From contig JAJYJD010000119.1 of NCBI GenBank assembly GCA_021789755.1, positions 1-10,089 of the forward strand: 10,089 nt of DNA, in the 5' to 3' direction. The notes under the pieces were generated by a model, which made no database searches, was not told the origin of the DNA, and saw nothing but the letters and a program-made list of their open reading frames with translations. Position 1 is the stretch's first letter, and every line of letters starts with the position of its first letter. This document shows, piece by piece, positions 8,750 to 10,089 of the stretch. This DNA comes from Bacteroidota bacterium (GTDB lineage Bacteria; Bacteroidota; Ignavibacteria; Kryptoniales; JAKASW01). Position numbers and translations under genes: made by a program.

Positions 8750-8757
8750 AAGGAGGA
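8750..8757 (+). promoter_or_regulatory. Strong Shine-Dalgarno sequence of the alpha/beta hydrolase gene
   Basis: AAGGAGGA is a near-perfect anti-16S match; the AGGAGG core ends four bases before the ATG at 8761. It decides that start over the in-frame ATG at 8773, which would be about 16 bases away. Strong sites of this kind are uncommon in classical Bacteroidota, and none of the other starts visible in the window has one. Confidence 0.8.
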
Positions 8758-8760
8758 CAA

Positions 8761-9561
8761 ATGTTCCTCGACATGCCTACAGGAAAAATTGCCTTCGAGA
8801 AATACGGCCTGGACAAAGACAAAGCTATCGTTTTTATCCACGGCTTCCCATTCGACAGGTCGATGTGGAACGAACAGGCAATGCTGCTCTCCAGAGATCA
8901 TCTTGTCGTGACTTTCGATATCCGCGGACACGGCCAGAGCGACCGTGGAAGCGGCCAGTACCTTGTAGAGTTTTTCGTGGACGACCTGATTGCACTTCTG
9001 GATCACCTCGCCCTGCCGAAGGTGTGCCTTTGCGGCCTGTCGATGGGAGGCTACACTGCCCTTCGCGCAATCGAACGCGAGCCGTCAAGGTTCACCGGCC
9101 TGGTACTCTGCGACACCAAGAGTACCGCAGACACGAACGCGGCAAAACTCAACCGGGCCAACCAGATAAAGACAATACTTTCGGGAAAGAAGAGGGAGTT
9201 CGCAGAAGCGCAGGTGAAAGCTCTCTTCGCGCCCGAGAGCTTCGACCGGAACAGAGGCGCGGTCGAACGTATACGAAAAATCATCGAGTCGACCGGGGAC
9301 GCGGCTTTGATAGGAGCCCTCATCGCTCTCGCCGCGAGAACGGACACGACCGAGAGTCTTCAGAACATCGGCGTCCCCACTCTCATAATCGTCGGGGAGA
9401 AGGACAAGGTCACGCCCTTGACAGACAGCGAGCTGCTGCACTCGAAAATCGGGAATTCAAAGCTGGAAGTCATTCGCGGCGCCGGCCATCTCTCAAATCT
9501 CGAGAACAGCGCGGACTTTAACTCGGCGCTTCAGAACTTCCTGGCGGCAAACGGTCTCTGA
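8761..9561 (+). CDS. Alpha/beta-fold hydrolase
   Basis: This 266-residue soluble serine hydrolase has the full alpha/beta-hydrolase core. The oxyanion-hole HGFPF motif is at residues 27-31, the DIRGHGQSD strand-turn at 53-61, the nucleophile elbow GLSMGG at 92-97 with Ser94, the acid Asp215 in VGEKDKVTP, and the base His243 in GAGHLSNLE. A helical cap of about 85 residues (120-205) lies between the elbow and the acid. The overall pattern is like the 3-oxoadipate enol-lactonase/MenH/BioH-type branch, but these are over-assigned names and the cap that sets substrate choice is not diagnostic here; no aromatic-degradation, menaquinone or biotin gene lies next to it. No signal peptide is seen, so it is probably cytoplasmic. 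It is transcribed away from the cyclase gene and converges on the membrane protein gene to its right, so it is probably monocistronic. Confidence 0.92.
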   Translation: MFLDMPTGKIAFEKYGLDKDKAIVFIHGFPFDRSMWNEQAMLLSRDHLVVTFDIRGHGQSDRGSGQYLVEFFVDDLIALLDHLALPKVCLCGLSMGGYTALRAIEREPSRFTGLVLCDTKSTADTNAAKLNRANQIKTILSGKKREFAEAQVKALFAPESFDRNRGAVERIRKIIESTGDAALIGALIALAARTDTTESLQNIGVPTLIIVGEKDKVTPLTDSELLHSKIGNSKLEVIRGAGHLSNLENSADFNSALQNFLAANGL

Positions 9562-9571
9562 TATTTCTACT

Positions 9572-9601
9572 TGAGGTCTGCCCCGTCTTCCCGTTACCTC
9601 A
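9572..9601. terminator. Weak inverted repeat between convergent genes
   Basis: TGAGGT (9572-9577) and ACCTCA (9596-9601) are exact reverse complements separated by an 18-base pyrimidine-rich interval, in the 45-base gap between the hydrolase stop and the stop of the convergent membrane protein gene. Position fits a shared terminator, but the stem is short, the loop long and no T-run follows on either strand. Confidence 0.22.
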
Positions 9602-9606
9602 GCCGA

Positions 9607-10089
9607 TCAGAATGACCTGCTTATGAAGAAATAGAGAACGACGGTGATAAATCCGTACTGGATCTGCCGCGAAACCTCGTAATCATTGCGCTTCAGGTTA
9701 CTCCAGATCATCGCCGCGGCGTACATCGCGGCCGACAACAACGCGAATATCCCCAGACATTCCGCATAGCCCAGCCGCGGGCCGATCATCTCCACAAGCG
9801 ATGGATACTTGACGCTCGAACCGTAAACTATGAGCAGATGGAAAACGTAGACGAAGAACGATTCCCTGCCGAAAAGTTTCACGGGTGAAAACTCCGTTCT
9901 TCTTCCTTCCTCGTACAGCACAACCGAGTATAAGATCAGCAGAAGAACCCCGAATCTCAGCGCAAACCACATCGGCGAATAATCCGTGAAGTGCGGCTCG
10001 ACATTGAAGTGTCTCTCGATGATAGAGAACAACAGCCCCGCCGCGGCCGTACCGGCACCGACCCACATAATCTTTCTTAGCGCAGTTCT
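9607..10089 (-). CDS. Membrane acyltransferase-like protein, C-terminal part (5'-partial)
   Basis: The frame is open through the right window edge (at least seven codons upstream of the ATG at 10068), so only about 160 C-terminal residues are present and that ATG is probably internal. Counting from it, hydrophobic segments lie at about residues 5-17, 33-52, 70-83, 101-122 and 138-150, with short charged connections, so this is a polytopic inner-membrane protein ending in a hydrophobic helix and a short RSF tail. The LFGRESFFVYVFHLLIVYG stretch (65-83) resembles the Gly-Arg-x-(Ser/Pro)-Phe-Phe-x-Tyr-x-x-His segment near the end of heparan-alpha-glucosaminide N-acetyltransferase-like/DUF1624 and related acyltransferase-3 proteins. 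Those families move acyl groups onto sugars or cell-surface molecules across a membrane. The catalytic region would lie outside the window, so the substrate cannot be named and the family call is tentative. Confidence 0.6.
   Translation of the reverse strand, partial: RTALRKIMWVGAGTAAAGLLFSIIERHFNVEPHFTDYSPMWFALRFGVLLLILYSVVLYEEGRRTEFSPVKLFGRESFFVYVFHLLIVYGSSVKYPSLVEMIGPRLGYAECLGIFALLSAAMYAAAMIWSNLKRNDYEVSRQIQYGFITVVLYFFISRSF

Noticed and set aside
8289..9521. Long plus-strand open frame of 410 codons running antisense to the cyclase, across the intergenic region and through the hydrolase in another frame
   Set aside because: Its product is rich in Arg, Pro and His with no recognisable motif, it spans an intergenic region and overlaps two well-supported genes with intact active sites; it is a by-product of GC-biased codons.
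1..10089. Mobile elements, CRISPR arrays, tRNA or rRNA genes, toxin-antitoxin or phage-defence genes
   Set aside because: No transposase, regular direct repeats, cloverleaf-like sequence or defence-protein motifs were seen on either strand by reading; nearly all bases are taken by the six genes.

Overview
The window reads as a chromosomal segment of a member of the FCB/Bacteroidota assemblage. The main reason is one very large gene that fills the left two thirds and has the hallmarks of SprA, the outer-membrane translocon of the type IX secretion system (T9SS), which is restricted to this group. Base composition looks a little above 50% GC by eye. A near-perfect Shine-Dalgarno sequence precedes one gene. 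Both are less typical of classical Bacteroidia and Flavobacteriia, so a deeper-branching FCB lineage (for example Ignavibacteria or Kryptonia-like) is a reasonable but unproven guess.

Layout: (1) 1-6738, plus strand, sprA, 5'-truncated by the window edge. The reading frame is open back to base 1, so the apparent GTG at 130 is not the start. (2) 6742-7206, plus strand, tadA, the tRNA wobble adenosine deaminase, only three bases after the sprA stop and probably co-transcribed with it. (3) 7257-8603, minus strand, a six-transmembrane class III adenylate cyclase with a complete set of catalytic residues, convergent with tadA. (4) 8604-8760, a divergent intergenic region with weak Bacteroidota-type promoter matches on both strands and a strong ribosome binding site. 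(5) 8761-9561, plus strand, an alpha/beta hydrolase with an intact Ser-Asp-His triad. (6) 9607-10089, minus strand, the C-terminal part of a multi-span membrane protein that looks like an acyltransferase, cut by the right edge.

The genes do not form an obvious single pathway. SprA exports proteins across the outer membrane and TadA is translation housekeeping. The cyclase would make cAMP in response to an unknown membrane or intracellular cue, and the hydrolase and acyltransferase have unknown substrates. I see no mobile element, CRISPR array, tRNA or rRNA, and no convincing new multi-gene system. The most unusual items are an Arg-Gly-rich insertion inside the SprA barrel region and the uncharacterised six-helix sensor module of the cyclase.
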